A DNA stretch of 64,000 bases from Mycolicibacter heraklionensis (GCA_001673575.1 LZME01000011.1:1-64000); one strand, 5' to 3'. Positions 26,655-36,509 are shown, counted from the stretch's first letter. Numbers and translations are program-made. Notes: generated from the sequence alone by a model not told the origin.

Positions 26655-29600
26655 GCGCCGCACCCGCCGTTGTGTGCTGGGCAGATCGGCCGGACCGAGC
26701 AATGCCGGCACCCGTCGTTGACGCGGGCGGTGAACTGCGGGCCGGCGGTGGCCGTGGCCGCCTGCGCGATCCGCTCCCGCCATTGCTCACCGGTGTCGGG
26801 TGTGAGGGGGTCTTGTTCGCGCTCGGTGGCGCCGACCGTTCCGGGTTTGGCGGGATAGACCAGCCGGCCCCCGCCGGGCTGCTCGTCGGGCCCAATGAGC
26901 CCGGCTTCGACCGCCAGCTGGTAGACGGCCAACTGGGCGTGCTGTTGCGCGTCGTCCTTGCTGACCGGGGCTTTCGCGGTCTTGACGTCGACGACCACCA
27001 GCCGGCCAGCGGCGTCGCGTTCGACCCGGTCGATCCGGCCGCGCAGCCGAACCCCCTCCTCACCGGCGTCGATCACTCCGTCGAAGCCGACCTCGGTGCC
27101 GACTTCGGTGAGTTCGCCACGGGTTTGGGCCCGCCATGCCAGAAACGTCTCGATGATGGCGCGATGCCGGTCGAGTTCGTTGGCCGAATACCACTGCGAC
27201 GTGAACGGCAGCTGCTGCCATGCCCGGTTCAGCTCGGTGAGCAGTTCCTGCGGTCTGCTCGTCGATTCGGCGACCAGCGCGTGTATCACCGATCCGATCG
27301 TCGAGCGCAGGTCGCGACCGTCGGTTCCGCCGTGGCGTTCGGCCAGCCAGCGCAGCGGACAGTCCAGCAGGCTCTGCAGCGCCGACGGCGACAAGGTGAC
27401 CGGCCCGTCGCCGGGTTGGCGAAGCGGCTCCTCGGTGCTCAACGGCGCCGCGCCGTGCCAGCTCTGCGGATCGGCACCGGGCACCCCGGCCCGGGCAAGT
27501 CGCGCCAACTGCGTTGCCGCGTCAGCGCGTTCGGATTCGCTGACCTCGGTCTCCGGTGCGCAGACCACGGCGCGCAGTCGACCCACCAGCCCGGCCGCCG
27601 ACAGCACCGGCGGAGCCACCACCGGCGGTGCCGGCGCTCGGTGGCCTTCATCGGTGGCGCACGCCGCGAGTTCGGCGAAGAACTCCGACGGGAGTTGTTC
27701 CTCGGTGCCGCCGTCCCCGTCGCCGTCGACAGCGGTGATGAGCAGCCGGCGCCGTGCCCGTCCCAGCGCCGCCACTAGCAGCCGGCGCTCCTCGGCAAGC
27801 AGCGGGGCCCGAGCCGAGACCTCTTCGCCGAAGCCGTGCAGGGTGTCCAGGAGCCGCTGGGTTCCGAGCACGCCGCCGCGCGGAACGGTGTTGGGCCACA
27901 GTCCTTCCTGGACTCCGGCGACGACCACCAGATCCCATTCGCGCCCGAGTGCGGCGTGCGCACTGAGCACACCGACCGCCTCCGTGCCCGTCGCGGGCTC
28001 GGCGCGGGGCGCGGCCAGTTGCATGGCGGTGACGTATTCGACGAGTCCGGTCAGGGTGGCACCGGCCGTGCGCGCCACGTACTGCTCGGCGAGGTCGAAC
28101 AGTGCGGTCACCGCATCCAGATCCCGACCGGCTTGTGCGCCGGCGGTACCGCCGCGCTCGGCAGCCGACAGCCAGCGTTGTTGCAGCCCTGAGCGATTCC
28201 AGGCTTGCCATAGTGTGTGGTGCGGGTCGCGGCCGTCGGCGTGGCTGCGGGCCGCGGCTTGCAGCACCGCGCGAACCCGGCGCAGCGCGCGGCCGTGCGC
28301 GGCCGGCAGCTCACCCGGCGCGCCGGTGAGCACTGCCGCGAGACGGTCTCCGGGTTCATGCGGCGGTTCCAGCTTCGCCTCTCCTCCGTCGAGCCTCGCT
28401 GAACCGCCGGGTTCATGCCGTTCATGCGGACTTCCCGGGCGGGCCGCGCCGCGGCGCAGGGTGCGTTGCAGTTGCCGCAGGGAGATCGGGTCCATTCGCC
28501 CGATCGGCCCACTGAGCAAGGCCAGCGCCCGAGTTCCGTCCACGACGTCAGCGGTGCACTCCAGCACCGTGAGCAGGGCAGCCACCGCGGGCTGCTCGGC
28601 CAGCAACCCACCGCTGGCCGGCAGCAGGACCGGGATCCCGGCGGCGGCCAGGGTGCGGGGCAGCCGCGCGGCCGCCCGCGGCACCGACCGGACGATCACC
28701 GCCATCTGCGACCACGGCACTCCGTCGATCAGGTGGGCACGCCGCAAGGTGTCGGCGATCAAGGCGGCCTCGGCGTGGCTGCTGGCCGCGGTGCGCACGC
28801 TCACCGCCCCGGCGTCGGGTCCGGTGCCCTCGATGCGGCGCGTGGCACTGGTCCCGGGCAGCCGCGCGGCGACGGCGCTGATGGCCTCGGCCACCGCCGG
28901 GGCGCAGCGGTGCGACGTCGTCAGCGTCACTACGGGCACCGCGGCGCCGTCGGGTTGCGCGTCGTCGCCCAGCAGGACGGTGGGTTCGGCACCGCGGAAG
29001 CCGAACACGGCCTGATCGGGGTCGCCCGCGATCACCGTCCGGTGCACGCCGGCGGCGAGCACCCGGACCAACCGGGCCGCCTGCGGGTCGAGTTGCTGGG
29101 CGTCGTCGACCAGTAGCAGCCGGATCCGGTTGCGTTCATCGACGAGCAGATCCGGGTCAGTCGCCAACGCCTCCAGCGCCGCCCCGACCAATTCCGCTGC
29201 GCCCAGTGCCGGTGTAGTGGCCTGGGGCGCCGCCGTACCGACGGCGGCACGCAGCAGCATCACCTGCTCGTACTGCTGGGCGAACCGGCCCGCGGCCGTC
29301 CACTCCGGGCGGCGGCAGCGCTTGCCCAACCTGATCAGCTCTGCCGGGTCCACGCCGCGTTCCGCGCAACGTGCCATCAAGTCCCGCAGTTCGGTGGCGA
29401 AGCCGTCAGTGGCCAGGGCCGCGTGCAGCGACGGCGGCCATGCCCCGGGTCCGTCCCCGGCCAGCAGCTCCCGAATCACGCTGTCCTGTTCGGCGCCGGT
29501 GACCAGCCGTGGTGGGGTGGCCTCGGCTCGCCGGGCGGCGCGCTGCAGGACCGCGAAGGCATAGCCGTGCACCGTGCGCACCAGCGGTTCCCGGATCGCC

Positions 29601-29857
29601 TGGCTGCCGTCGGGCCCGCCGGCAGCCAGCAATGTCGCGGTCAGCGCTCCGCGGTCCGCCGCGGGAAGCCGGCCCGAGCCCGTGAGCAGCAACACCGAAT
29701 TCGCGTCCACGCCGGCGGCGACGTGGGCGGTGGCCACCTCCACCAGCAGGCGGGTCTTGCCGGTGCCGGGTCCGCCGCGCACCTGCAAGACGCCACGCGC
29801 ACGCGGATCGAGCGCCGCGTCGACCTGCGCGGTGGGCGATCCCCAATCGTGTGGCAT
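26651..29857 (-). CDS. adnA: AdnA subunit of the AdnAB helicase-nuclease
   Basis: A 1,068-residue partner of AdnB. N-terminal ATPase with Walker A GGPGTGKTRLLVEV near residue 28 and a motif II of form LLVDDAQQLDPQ. The C-terminal RecB-type nuclease has VVDVKTAKAP and QLAVYQLAVE, plus cysteines (LLDCPLRWL, CRHCSVRPICPAHNGG) that hold the Fe-S cluster in this family. Residues about 483-501 are a 19-residue insertion from the 57-bp repeat, next to an HERHE stretch. The start is uncertain: ATG at 29857 is close to the ATPase motif, and a TTG at 29887 also fits. Confidence 0.92.
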   Translation of the reverse strand: MPHDWGSPTAQVDAALDPRARGVLQVRGGPGTGKTRLLVEVATAHVAAGVDANSVLLLTGSGRLPAADRGALTATLLAAGGPDGSQAIREPLVRTVHGYAFAVLQRAARRAEATPPRLVTGAEQDSVIRELLAGDGPGAWPPSLHAALATDGFATELRDLMARCAERGVDPAELIRLGKRCRRPEWTAAGRFAQQYEQVMLLRAAVGTAAPQATTPALGAAELVGAALEALATDPDLLVDERNRIRLLLVDDAQQLDPQAARLVRVLAAGVHRTVIAGDPDQAVFGFRGAEPTVLLGDDAQPDGAAVPVVTLTTSHRCAPAVAEAISAVAARLPGTSATRRIEGTGPDAGAVSVRTAASSHAEAALIADTLRRAHLIDGVPWSQMAVIVRSVPRAAARLPRTLAAAGIPVLLPASGGLLAEQPAVAALLTVLECTADVVDGTRALALLSGPIGRMDPISLRQLQRTLRRGAARPGSPHERHEPGGSARLDGGEAKLEPPHEPGDRLAAVLTGAPGELPAAHGRALRRVRAVLQAAARSHADGRDPHHTLWQAWNRSGLQQRWLSAAERGGTAGAQAGRDLDAVTALFDLAEQYVARTAGATLTGLVEYVTAMQLAAPRAEPATGTEAVGVLSAHAALGREWDLVVVAGVQEGLWPNTVPRGGVLGTQRLLDTLHGFGEEVSARAPLLAEERRLLVAALGRARRRLLITAVDGDGDGGTEEQLPSEFFAELAACATDEGHRAPAPPVVAPPVLSAAGLVGRLRAVVCAPETEVSESERADAATQLARLARAGVPGADPQSWHGAAPLSTEEPLRQPGDGPVTLSPSALQSLLDCPLRWLAERHGGTDGRDLRSTIGSVIHALVAESTSRPQELLTELNRAWQQLPFTSQWYSANELDRHRAIIETFLAWRAQTRGELTEVGTEVGFDGVIDAGEEGVRLRGRIDRVERDAAGRLVVVDVKTAKAPVSKDDAQQHAQLAVYQLAVEAGLIGPDEQPGGGRLVYPAKPGTVGATEREQDPLTPDTGEQWRERIAQAATATAGPQFTARVNDGCRHCSVRPICPAHNGGCGA
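28355..28411 (-). repeat. 57-bp in-frame coding repeat, copy in adnA
   Basis: One unit, read [19 protein letters not shown], followed by CCC-GGA-GAC (PGD). It differs from the two SRAP-gene units at a single base (Glu versus Gln). Inverted ends CGGCGGTTCCAGC (28361-28373) and GCTGAACCGCCG (28398-28409) pair except for one bulged C. Confidence 0.92.
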
Positions 29858-29915
29858 GCCGCTTATGAGAGCACTGCCCTCCGACAAGTGTGGGGGCGGC
29901 TGGCACCATCGACGG

Positions 29916-30704
29916 GTGAATCTCGATCATCGACTGCATGTGCACCGCTACGGCCCGGACGGACCGGTGGGGCTCCTGGCGGTCCACGGGCTGACCGGTC
30001 ACGGGGCCCGCTGGCGCTACGTGGCCGAGCAGCTGTCCGACATTGCCATCGCCGCACCGGACCTGATCGGCCACGGGCACTCGTCGTGGGCGGCCCCGTG
30101 GAGCATCGACGCCAACGTCGCGGCGCTGGTGGCACTGCTGGAGGGCGCCGCTGACGGCCCGGTTCCGGTGGTCGCGCATTCCTTCGGCGGTGCGATAGCG
30201 CTGCATCTGGCCGCGGCACGGCCCGATCTCGTCGACGCGCTGATCCTGCTCGACCCGGCGATCGGCCTGGACGGTGAGTGGATGGCCACGATCGCCGCCG
30301 CGATGCTGGCCTCCCCCGACTACCCCGACCCTGCCGAGGCGCGCGCCGAGAAAGAGAACGGCGCCTGGTCCGATGTGGATCCCCGGGTACTCGACGTCGA
30401 ACTCGATGAGCATCTGGTCGCGCTGCCCTCGGGCCGCTTCGGTTGGCGTATCAGCGTGCCCGCGGTGATGTCGTATTGGAGCGAGTTGGCCCGCGCGGTG
30501 GTGCTGCCGAAATCCACGCCGACCACAGTGGTGCGGGCCACCCGCACCTCGCCGCCGTATGTGGAAGCGGCGCTCATCGATGGTTTGCGCGATCGGCTGG
30601 GCGCGAACTTCCAGCTGGTCGACTTCGACTGCAATCACATGGTCGACCAGGCCCGTCCCGCCGAGGCTGCCGCCGTGATCCGCGCGCAGCTGGCCCGGCG
30701 CTAG
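29916..30704 (+). CDS. lipV: Alpha/beta hydrolase LipV-like
   Basis: A 262-residue alpha/beta-hydrolase, probably an esterase or lipase. The oxyanion region is LLAVHGLTGHGARW; the nucleophile Ser lies in VAHSFGGAIAL (HSFGG instead of the commoner GxSxG), and the late His is in DCNHMVDQ. It matches the position and size of mycobacterial LipV. GTG 29916 is used; no clear ribosome-binding site, possibly leaderless. It is divergent from adnA by about 58 bp. Confidence 0.82.
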   Translation: MNLDHRLHVHRYGPDGPVGLLAVHGLTGHGARWRYVAEQLSDIAIAAPDLIGHGHSSWAAPWSIDANVAALVALLEGAADGPVPVVAHSFGGAIALHLAAARPDLVDALILLDPAIGLDGEWMATIAAAMLASPDYPDPAEARAEKENGAWSDVDPRVLDVELDEHLVALPSGRFGWRISVPAVMSYWSELARAVVLPKSTPTTVVRATRTSPPYVEAALIDGLRDRLGANFQLVDFDCNHMVDQARPAEAAAVIRAQLARR

Positions 30705-30715
30705 GAGCGCAGTCC

Positions 30716-31012
30716 GTGGCGGCCGTCACCGACGAACAGGTCGAGCGGGTGCGTGCGCTGATCATCAGCGTGCCCGCCGGCCGGGTCACCACCTATGGTG
30801 ACGTCGCTTCCGCGGCAGGGCTTTCCAGTCCCCGCATTGTGGGCTGGATTCTGCGGATCGACGGCACCGACCTGCCCTGGCACCGGGTGCTCCCGGCGTC
30901 GGGACGGCCGGCGGACCACTTACGCACCGAGCAGCTGGAACGGCTTCGCACCGAAGGAGTCCTGGCCGTCGACGGAAAAGTGGATCTGCGCACGCTGCGA
31001 CACCGGTTCTGA
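30716..31012 (+). CDS. Alkyltransferase-like (ATL) DNA-repair protein
   Basis: A 98-residue protein of the MGMT C-terminal fold: VPAGRVTTYGDVA, then LPWHRVLPASGR. In true O6-alkylguanine transferases the site is PCHRV; here Trp replaces the reactive Cys (PWHRV). That change defines ATL proteins, which bind O6-alkylguanine without repairing it and flag it for nucleotide excision repair. GTG 30716 has AGGAG 8 nt upstream. It follows lipV by 11 bp, likely in the same operon. Confidence 0.88.
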   Translation: MAAVTDEQVERVRALIISVPAGRVTTYGDVASAAGLSSPRIVGWILRIDGTDLPWHRVLPASGRPADHLRTEQLERLRTEGVLAVDGKVDLRTLRHRF

Positions 31013-31022
31013 CGGCGGCACA

Positions 31023-31088
31023 TTCGGCGAGCGTGTACTGAGCGCGAAAAATTGGCCGAAATCTCGCGCTGTGTACACGTTCGGCGAG
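31023..31088. repeat. Imperfect 66-bp inverted repeat between convergent genes
   Basis: Two arms around GTGTACTGAGCGCGAAA and its near reverse complement, bounded by TTCGGCGAGC and GTTCGGCGAG, form an imperfect palindrome between the ATL gene and the phosphotransferase-like gene. It may be a bidirectional terminator or a dispersed intergenic element. There is no clear U-tract. Confidence 0.5.
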
Positions 31089-31106
31089 CAAAGCGAAGCG
31101 AGAAAG

Positions 31107-31961
31107 CTAGAGCGCCAGGCGGACCAACGCGGCCGTGCGGGCCAGCCCGGGGAACGCCTCCTCGGTCGAGCGCGGATGCAGCGCGTGTACGGCAAGACGG
31201 AACATCAACGCGCGCAGCAACATCTGCGGCCACTCAGGCAGCGTTTCCCACCGTTCGATCAGCCCGTCGTCGGCATCACCCCACGACAGGGCATCGACCA
31301 CCACCACCCCGGCAGCCCACGAGGCCGGCCGCCAGTACGGCGTGATGTCGGTGATGCCGGGCGCCGCGGCGCCGGAGAACAGGACCGTGCCGTACAGGTC
31401 GCCGTGCACCAACTGGCTGGGACTCTTGGTGGGCTTGCGCAAGGTGGCCAGCTGGTTGATCAGGTCGATCGAGCGCTGACCGTCCACCGACCCCGGGGCC
31501 AGCCGCGCACCGGCCTGCAGCGAAGCGAAGGGCCGTTCCTCCCAGGCCGCCCGGTCCGCGGCGATGAACACGTCGACGTCGGCCCACGGCGCCACCGGTG
31601 CCTGCGTCAAGAATCGGGGCCGCTCCAACTTGGAGGTGGCTTCGTGCAGCCGAACTGCCGCCGACACCACCTCGTCATGACGCGGCTCGGGACTGCCGCC
31701 GACGAAGGTGTCCGCGCGCCAACCCGACACCACATAGCGTCCGTCGGTGGAGCGCACCGGGCGGGCCAGGCGGATGCCGTCAGCGAACAGGGTCTCGCGT
31801 ACTTTCGCCGACCACGCGGCCCTGGCATGGTCGGCGACCATCGACAGGACCACTTCCCCGCACTTCCAGCCGTCTTCCCAGCCGGCCCCAAGCGGTGTGG
31901 GCGAAACGTTGCGAATACCGAACGTCGCCAGCACATGTTCGGGCGGCGGCTCGATGGTCAC
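31107..31961 (-). CDS. TIGR02569 family (phosphotransferase-like) protein (Rv3205c-like)
   Basis: A 284-residue protein. A kinase-like arrangement is visible: LVHGDLYGTVLF (catalytic-loop-like HGDL) and ITDITPYWRP. This is an actinobacterial family often adjacent to moeZ, as here. The substrate is not known. ATG at 31961 is the only good start. The upstream intergenic region holds a tandem 53-bp repeat. Confidence 0.75.
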   Translation of the reverse strand: MTIEPPPEHVLATFGIRNVSPTPLGAGWEDGWKCGEVVLSMVADHARAAWSAKVRETLFADGIRLARPVRSTDGRYVVSGWRADTFVGGSPEPRHDEVVSAAVRLHEATSKLERPRFLTQAPVAPWADVDVFIAADRAAWEERPFASLQAGARLAPGSVDGQRSIDLINQLATLRKPTKSPSQLVHGDLYGTVLFSGAAAPGITDITPYWRPASWAAGVVVVDALSWGDADDGLIERWETLPEWPQMLLRALMFRLAVHALHPRSTEEAFPGLARTAALVRLAL

Positions 31962-31979
31962 GCGATAAGACTAGCCGCG

Positions 31980-32079
31980 GTGATCGCGAGCGCGGCGGAG
32001 CCGGGCGCGGCGGGTCACCGCCATAAGTCACCGTGATCGCGAGCGCGGCGGAGCCGGGCGCGGCGGGTCACCGCCGTAA
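31980..32079. repeat. Tandem 53-bp intergenic repeat
   Basis: Two units, 31980-32032 and 32033-32079 (the second slightly short), both starting GTGATCGCGAGCGCGGCGGA, nearly identical apart from a few bases at their 3' ends. They lie between moeZ and the TIGR02569 gene. Neither encodes anything recognised; GC-rich inverted portions could form a hairpin. Confidence 0.75.
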
Positions 32080-32083
32080 ACCG

Positions 32084-33262
32084 CTAGTACATGACCATGT
32101 CGGGCTGCATCTGCTTGGCCCACGCCACAATTCCCCCCTGCAGGTGGACCGCGTTGGCAAAGCCGGCCTGCTTCAGGGTGGCTAGGGCCTGAGCCGAACG
32201 GACCCCGGTCTTGCAGTACAGCACCGACATTCGGTCCTGCGGGAGCTTCGCCAGGCCCTCACCGGTGTTGATCGTCGATTGCGGGACCAACTGGGCACCC
32301 TCGATGCGGTTGATCGCCCATTCTCCCGGCTCGCGCACGTCAATCAGTGCCAGCTGTTGCCCGGAGTCCAGCAGCTCACGCAGCTCGGCGGGAGTAATCG
32401 TGGACCCGGCGGCCGCGGCGGCGTCCTCCTCGGGAACCACACCGCAGAACGCGTCGTAGTCGACCAACTCGGTGATCGCCGGCGTGGCGGGGTCCTTGCG
32501 GATCGCAATGGTGCGATAGCTCATCTCCAACGCGTCGTAGATCATCAGCCGCCCCAGCAGCGGTTCTCCGATACCGGTGATCAGCTTGATCGCCTCGGTG
32601 CCCATCACCGACCCGATCGAAGCGCACAGCACCCCGAGTACTCCGCCCTCGGCGCACGAAGGCACCATGCCCGGCGGCGGGGGCTCGGGATACAGATCGC
32701 GGTAGTTGAGGCCGCGCCCGTCCGGCGCGTCCTCCCAGAACACCGACACCTGGCCCTCGAAGCGGTAGATCGAGCCCCAGATGTAGGGCTTGTGCGCCAG
32801 CACCGCCGCGTCGTTGACCAGGTAGCGGGTCGCGAAGTTGTCGGTGCCGTCCAGAATCAGGTCGTACTGCGCGAACAGTTCGACGGCGTTGGACCGGTCC
32901 AACCGCACCTGGTGCAGCTGCACCCGTACGAGCGGGTTGACCTCGGCAATCGAGTCCCGGGCACTTTCGGCTTTGGTGCGGCCGATGTCGGAGACCCCGT
33001 GGATGACCTGGCGCTGCAGGTTCGACTCTTCGACGACGTCGAAGTCGACGATCCCGAGGGTGCCGACGCCGGCGGCGGCCAGATACAGCAGAGTCGGCGC
33101 GCCCAGTCCGCCGGCGCCGATCACCAGCACGCGGGCGTTCTTGAGTCGCTGCTGCCCCTGCACGCCGACATCGGGAATGATCAAGTGGCGGCTGTAGCGC
33201 GCTACTTCATCCCTGGTCAGCTCGCCGGCCGGCTCCACCAGCGGCGGCAGTGATATCGGCAC
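32084..33262 (-). CDS. moeZ: Adenylyltransferase/sulfurtransferase MoeZ
   Basis: A 392-residue two-domain enzyme. N-terminal E1-like domain: GAGGLGAPTLLYLAA nucleotide-binding loop, EESNLQRQVIHG, LDGTDNFATRYLVND. The C-terminal rhodanese domain carries an active-site Cys in VLYCKTGVRSAQ near residue 351. It activates sulfur-carrier proteins (for molybdopterin and the CysO cysteine route in mycobacteria) and then sulfurates them. Length and domain order are normal. Confidence 0.92.
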   Translation of the reverse strand: MPISLPPLVEPAGELTRDEVARYSRHLIIPDVGVQGQQRLKNARVLVIGAGGLGAPTLLYLAAAGVGTLGIVDFDVVEESNLQRQVIHGVSDIGRTKAESARDSIAEVNPLVRVQLHQVRLDRSNAVELFAQYDLILDGTDNFATRYLVNDAAVLAHKPYIWGSIYRFEGQVSVFWEDAPDGRGLNYRDLYPEPPPPGMVPSCAEGGVLGVLCASIGSVMGTEAIKLITGIGEPLLGRLMIYDALEMSYRTIAIRKDPATPAITELVDYDAFCGVVPEEDAAAAAGSTITPAELRELLDSGQQLALIDVREPGEWAINRIEGAQLVPQSTINTGEGLAKLPQDRMSVLYCKTGVRSAQALATLKQAGFANAVHLQGGIVAWAKQMQPDMVMY

Positions 33263-33362
33263 CGGGCAATCTCCTCAACGTCGCATCCGCCAATCCATCA
33301 CAGCAGCTGGTGGGGGCAACGACAAACCGCGGGCGAAGCTTCCCGAAGGGCAGCTGACCGGC

Positions 33363-34394
33363 TCAGGCAATCGGAGACGGCCAGGGGTTGAAGCGGCAGG
33401 TCTTCCCGTCGGGCTTGACCCAGTCCGGGTCGAACTTCGCCGCGTCGTCGTTGGAGGTGCCGAACGTCTGCTGCATCATCACCGGCGCCAGCCCGTCCTG
33501 CTTATCGCACGGTTCATGGTGCTGGTAGCCGATGGCGTGGCCGACCTCGTGATTGATCAGGTACTGCCGGTAGGACCCGATGTCGCCCTGGAAGGGCACG
33601 GCGCCGCGAACCCAGCGGGCTTCGTTGATGAACACCCGCGGCTCCGACTTGGCCCCGTAGGACGGGTTGTAGCAGGACGCCTCCAGCGGAATCTCGTAGC
33701 CGCAGCCCTCCCGGACCGTGATCGGCGACGTCAGCGAGATGCGGAAATCGGGGGTGATCGGGCTGTTGGCGTCGATCCGTACGAACCCGATCTGCGGGGT
33801 GTGCGTCCATCCCTTGGGGTTACGCAGGGTCTGGTCGACCATCCGGGCGAACGCCTCGTCACCGCCGAATGCGGTGGTGTCGATGCCGTTCTCCACCTCG
33901 ATGGTGTAGGCGAACACCTTCTCGGTGCCCTGACCGAACTCCGGCTCGGTGCCCGGGATGACATGCCAGGACATGTCGCCGGCTTCGGTGAACGGGCCGC
34001 CGTTGGGCAGCACGCCGGTCGGCAGGTTGACGTCGAACTCGGTGAGGCCACGCGGTGGTGCGCCGATGATCGAGGTGCCCGCCGATCCGATCGTCGGCGG
34101 CCCCTGGACCGTGTCGTCGGCGGCCTGGGTGCGCACTCCGGTGCCGGTCACGGTCTGATACACCACCACGACGGTCAGAGCCATGAGCACCGGCAGCGCA
34201 TAGGCGCGCCAGCCGTAGGTGGACACGAACCGGCCCAGCCAGGTCTGCTTGCGCCACTGGCGGTGCACATCACGGTCAGACCGCAGCCGCCCAGCACCGG
34301 CCGCGAGCGGGTCACGCTGGGCGCGCAGGGGCTCTCGGAAGCGATCCCGCAGCACCGGGGCTCGACCGCCGCTCCGCCCCGGGTCGTAGGTCAC
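33363..34394 (-). CDS. Secreted/membrane-anchored DUF3152 zincin (Rv3207c-like)
   Basis: A 343-residue protein with one transmembrane helix near residues 62-81 and an exported C-terminal domain. That domain has a full metzincin-like zinc motif, NHEVGHAIGYQHHEPC (HExxHxxGxxH), plus Cys residues likely in disulfides. It belongs to DUF3152. GTG 34394 is the chosen start; the frame stays open further upstream, but that region has no support and overlaps the promoter of the TetR gene. Confidence 0.8.
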   Translation of the reverse strand: MTYDPGRSGGRAPVLRDRFREPLRAQRDPLAAGAGRLRSDRDVHRQWRKQTWLGRFVSTYGWRAYALPVLMALTVVVVYQTVTGTGVRTQAADDTVQGPPTIGSAGTSIIGAPPRGLTEFDVNLPTGVLPNGGPFTEAGDMSWHVIPGTEPEFGQGTEKVFAYTIEVENGIDTTAFGGDEAFARMVDQTLRNPKGWTHTPQIGFVRIDANSPITPDFRISLTSPITVREGCGYEIPLEASCYNPSYGAKSEPRVFINEARWVRGAVPFQGDIGSYRQYLINHEVGHAIGYQHHEPCDKQDGLAPVMMQQTFGTSNDDAAKFDPDWVKPDGKTCRFNPWPSPIA

Positions 34395-34528
34395 GGTCCC
34401 AGAATGGCACAAGGTCTGCGAGCTGGGACTCTGCGGCACGCCAGGAGGCGCGCCGCGAGGAGTTCGAAATGGCGATCGACAGCCGATTCTCGGATGTCGC
34501 TGGTGGAAGTGACGGGCGCAGCGCGTAG

Positions 34529-35528
<1,000 letters not shown>

Positions 35529-35628
35529 GCCTGCCCCTTTCGTTTGCGTTGGGCGTTGCTAAGCAGGCTAGTGGACGACGGCCCGGTTGGTGCGCACCGG
35601 CCGTTCGCCCTCGGCGATAACCGACTTC

Positions 35629-36036
35629 TCAGCGCTGCTGAATGCGGACCATGTTTCCGGCGGGATCACGGAACGCGCAGTCCCGCACGCCATATGGCTG
35701 TTGCATGGGCTCTTGGACCACCTCGGCGTCCGTCGCCTGCACCCGATCAAACGCGCCGTCAAGATCGTCGGAGGCCAGCAGAAGCGTGCCGTAGGTCCCC
35801 TTGGCCATCATTTCGGCGATGACGCGGCGCTCGGCGTCGGTGACCCCGGGGTTGGCCGCCGGCGGGCACAGAACGATCGACGTATCGGGCTGCTTGGGGG
35901 GACCGACCGTGATCCAGCGCATTTTGCCTTTTCCGACGTCCAGTCGTACCTCGAAACCCAGCGCGTCGCGGTAGAAGGCCAGGGAGGCTTCCGGGTCGTC
36001 GTGCGGAAGGAAACTCGAATGAATGGTGATATCCAT
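35629..36036 (-). CDS. VOC (glyoxalase) superfamily protein
   Basis: A 135-residue vicinal-oxygen-chelate domain protein. The opening MDITIHSSFLPHDDPEASLA and the end RDCAFRDPAGNMVRIQQ are typical of the PhnB/glyoxalase-like group, which often acts on or binds small electrophiles. A GTG at 36045 overlaps the upstream AraC stop (GTGA) and is the alternative start. It is coupled to the AraC regulator gene, which probably controls it. Confidence 0.82.
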   Translation of the reverse strand: MDITIHSSFLPHDDPEASLAFYRDALGFEVRLDVGKGKMRWITVGPPKQPDTSIVLCPPAANPGVTDAERRVIAEMMAKGTYGTLLLASDDLDGAFDRVQATDAEVVQEPMQQPYGVRDCAFRDPAGNMVRIQQR

Positions 36037-36041
36037 AGCGG

Positions 36042-36485
36042 TCACGGTAGGTGCAGCGCGCCGGCCGGGGCTTCTCGATTCCTGATCGGTCTGGTGACCT
36101 GCTTTTCCAGGCACGACGGGATGCCCTCACTGAGGTGCATGGTCTGCTCCCGGTAGCGGCTGGGTGGCATTCCGACGAGTTCGGTGAAGCGCGTACTGAA
36201 GGTCCCCAGCGACGAGCAGCCCACCGCGAAACAGACCTCGGTGACGCTCATGTCGCCGCGCCGCAGCAGTGCCATCGCGCGTTCGATCCGCCGGGTCATC
36301 AGGTAGGAGTACGGCGATTCGCCGTAGGCGAGCTTGAATTGTCGCGACAAGTGCCCCGTGGACAGGTGCACGTCGCGCGCCAGTGCGTCCAGGTTCAGCG
36401 GTTGGGCGTAGTCGCGGTCGATCCGGTCCCGCACGCGCCGCAGCCGCGCCAGGTCTCGCAGGTCGCGGACAGGCTCGCCAGTCAC
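36042..36485 (-). CDS. AraC family transcriptional regulator
   Basis: A 147-residue protein containing both helix-turn-helix halves of the AraC domain (VHLSTGHLSRQFKLAYGESP, then FAVGCSSLGTFSTRF) and little else, so no separate ligand-binding domain. Similar stand-alone AraC domains are often encoded next to glyoxalase-like proteins. The stop codon overlaps the downstream VOC frame. It replaces, at this position, other genes of the M. tuberculosis order. Confidence 0.85.
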   Translation of the reverse strand: MTGEPVRDLRDLARLRRVRDRIDRDYAQPLNLDALARDVHLSTGHLSRQFKLAYGESPYSYLMTRRIERAMALLRRGDMSVTEVCFAVGCSSLGTFSTRFTELVGMPPSRYREQTMHLSEGIPSCLEKQVTRPIRNREAPAGALHLP

Positions 36486-36509
36486 TGCGCTGGTTTCTCG
36501 CCGCGCTCG

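Noticed and set aside
30443..30715. N-terminal extension of the alkyltransferase-like protein
   Set aside because: It overlaps lipV in another frame; the GTG at 30716 has a good AGGAG.
35581..35605. GC-rich hairpin upstream of the DUF3107 gene as a riboswitch
   Set aside because: Simple stem without a conserved aptamer core; nothing more than a possible terminator.
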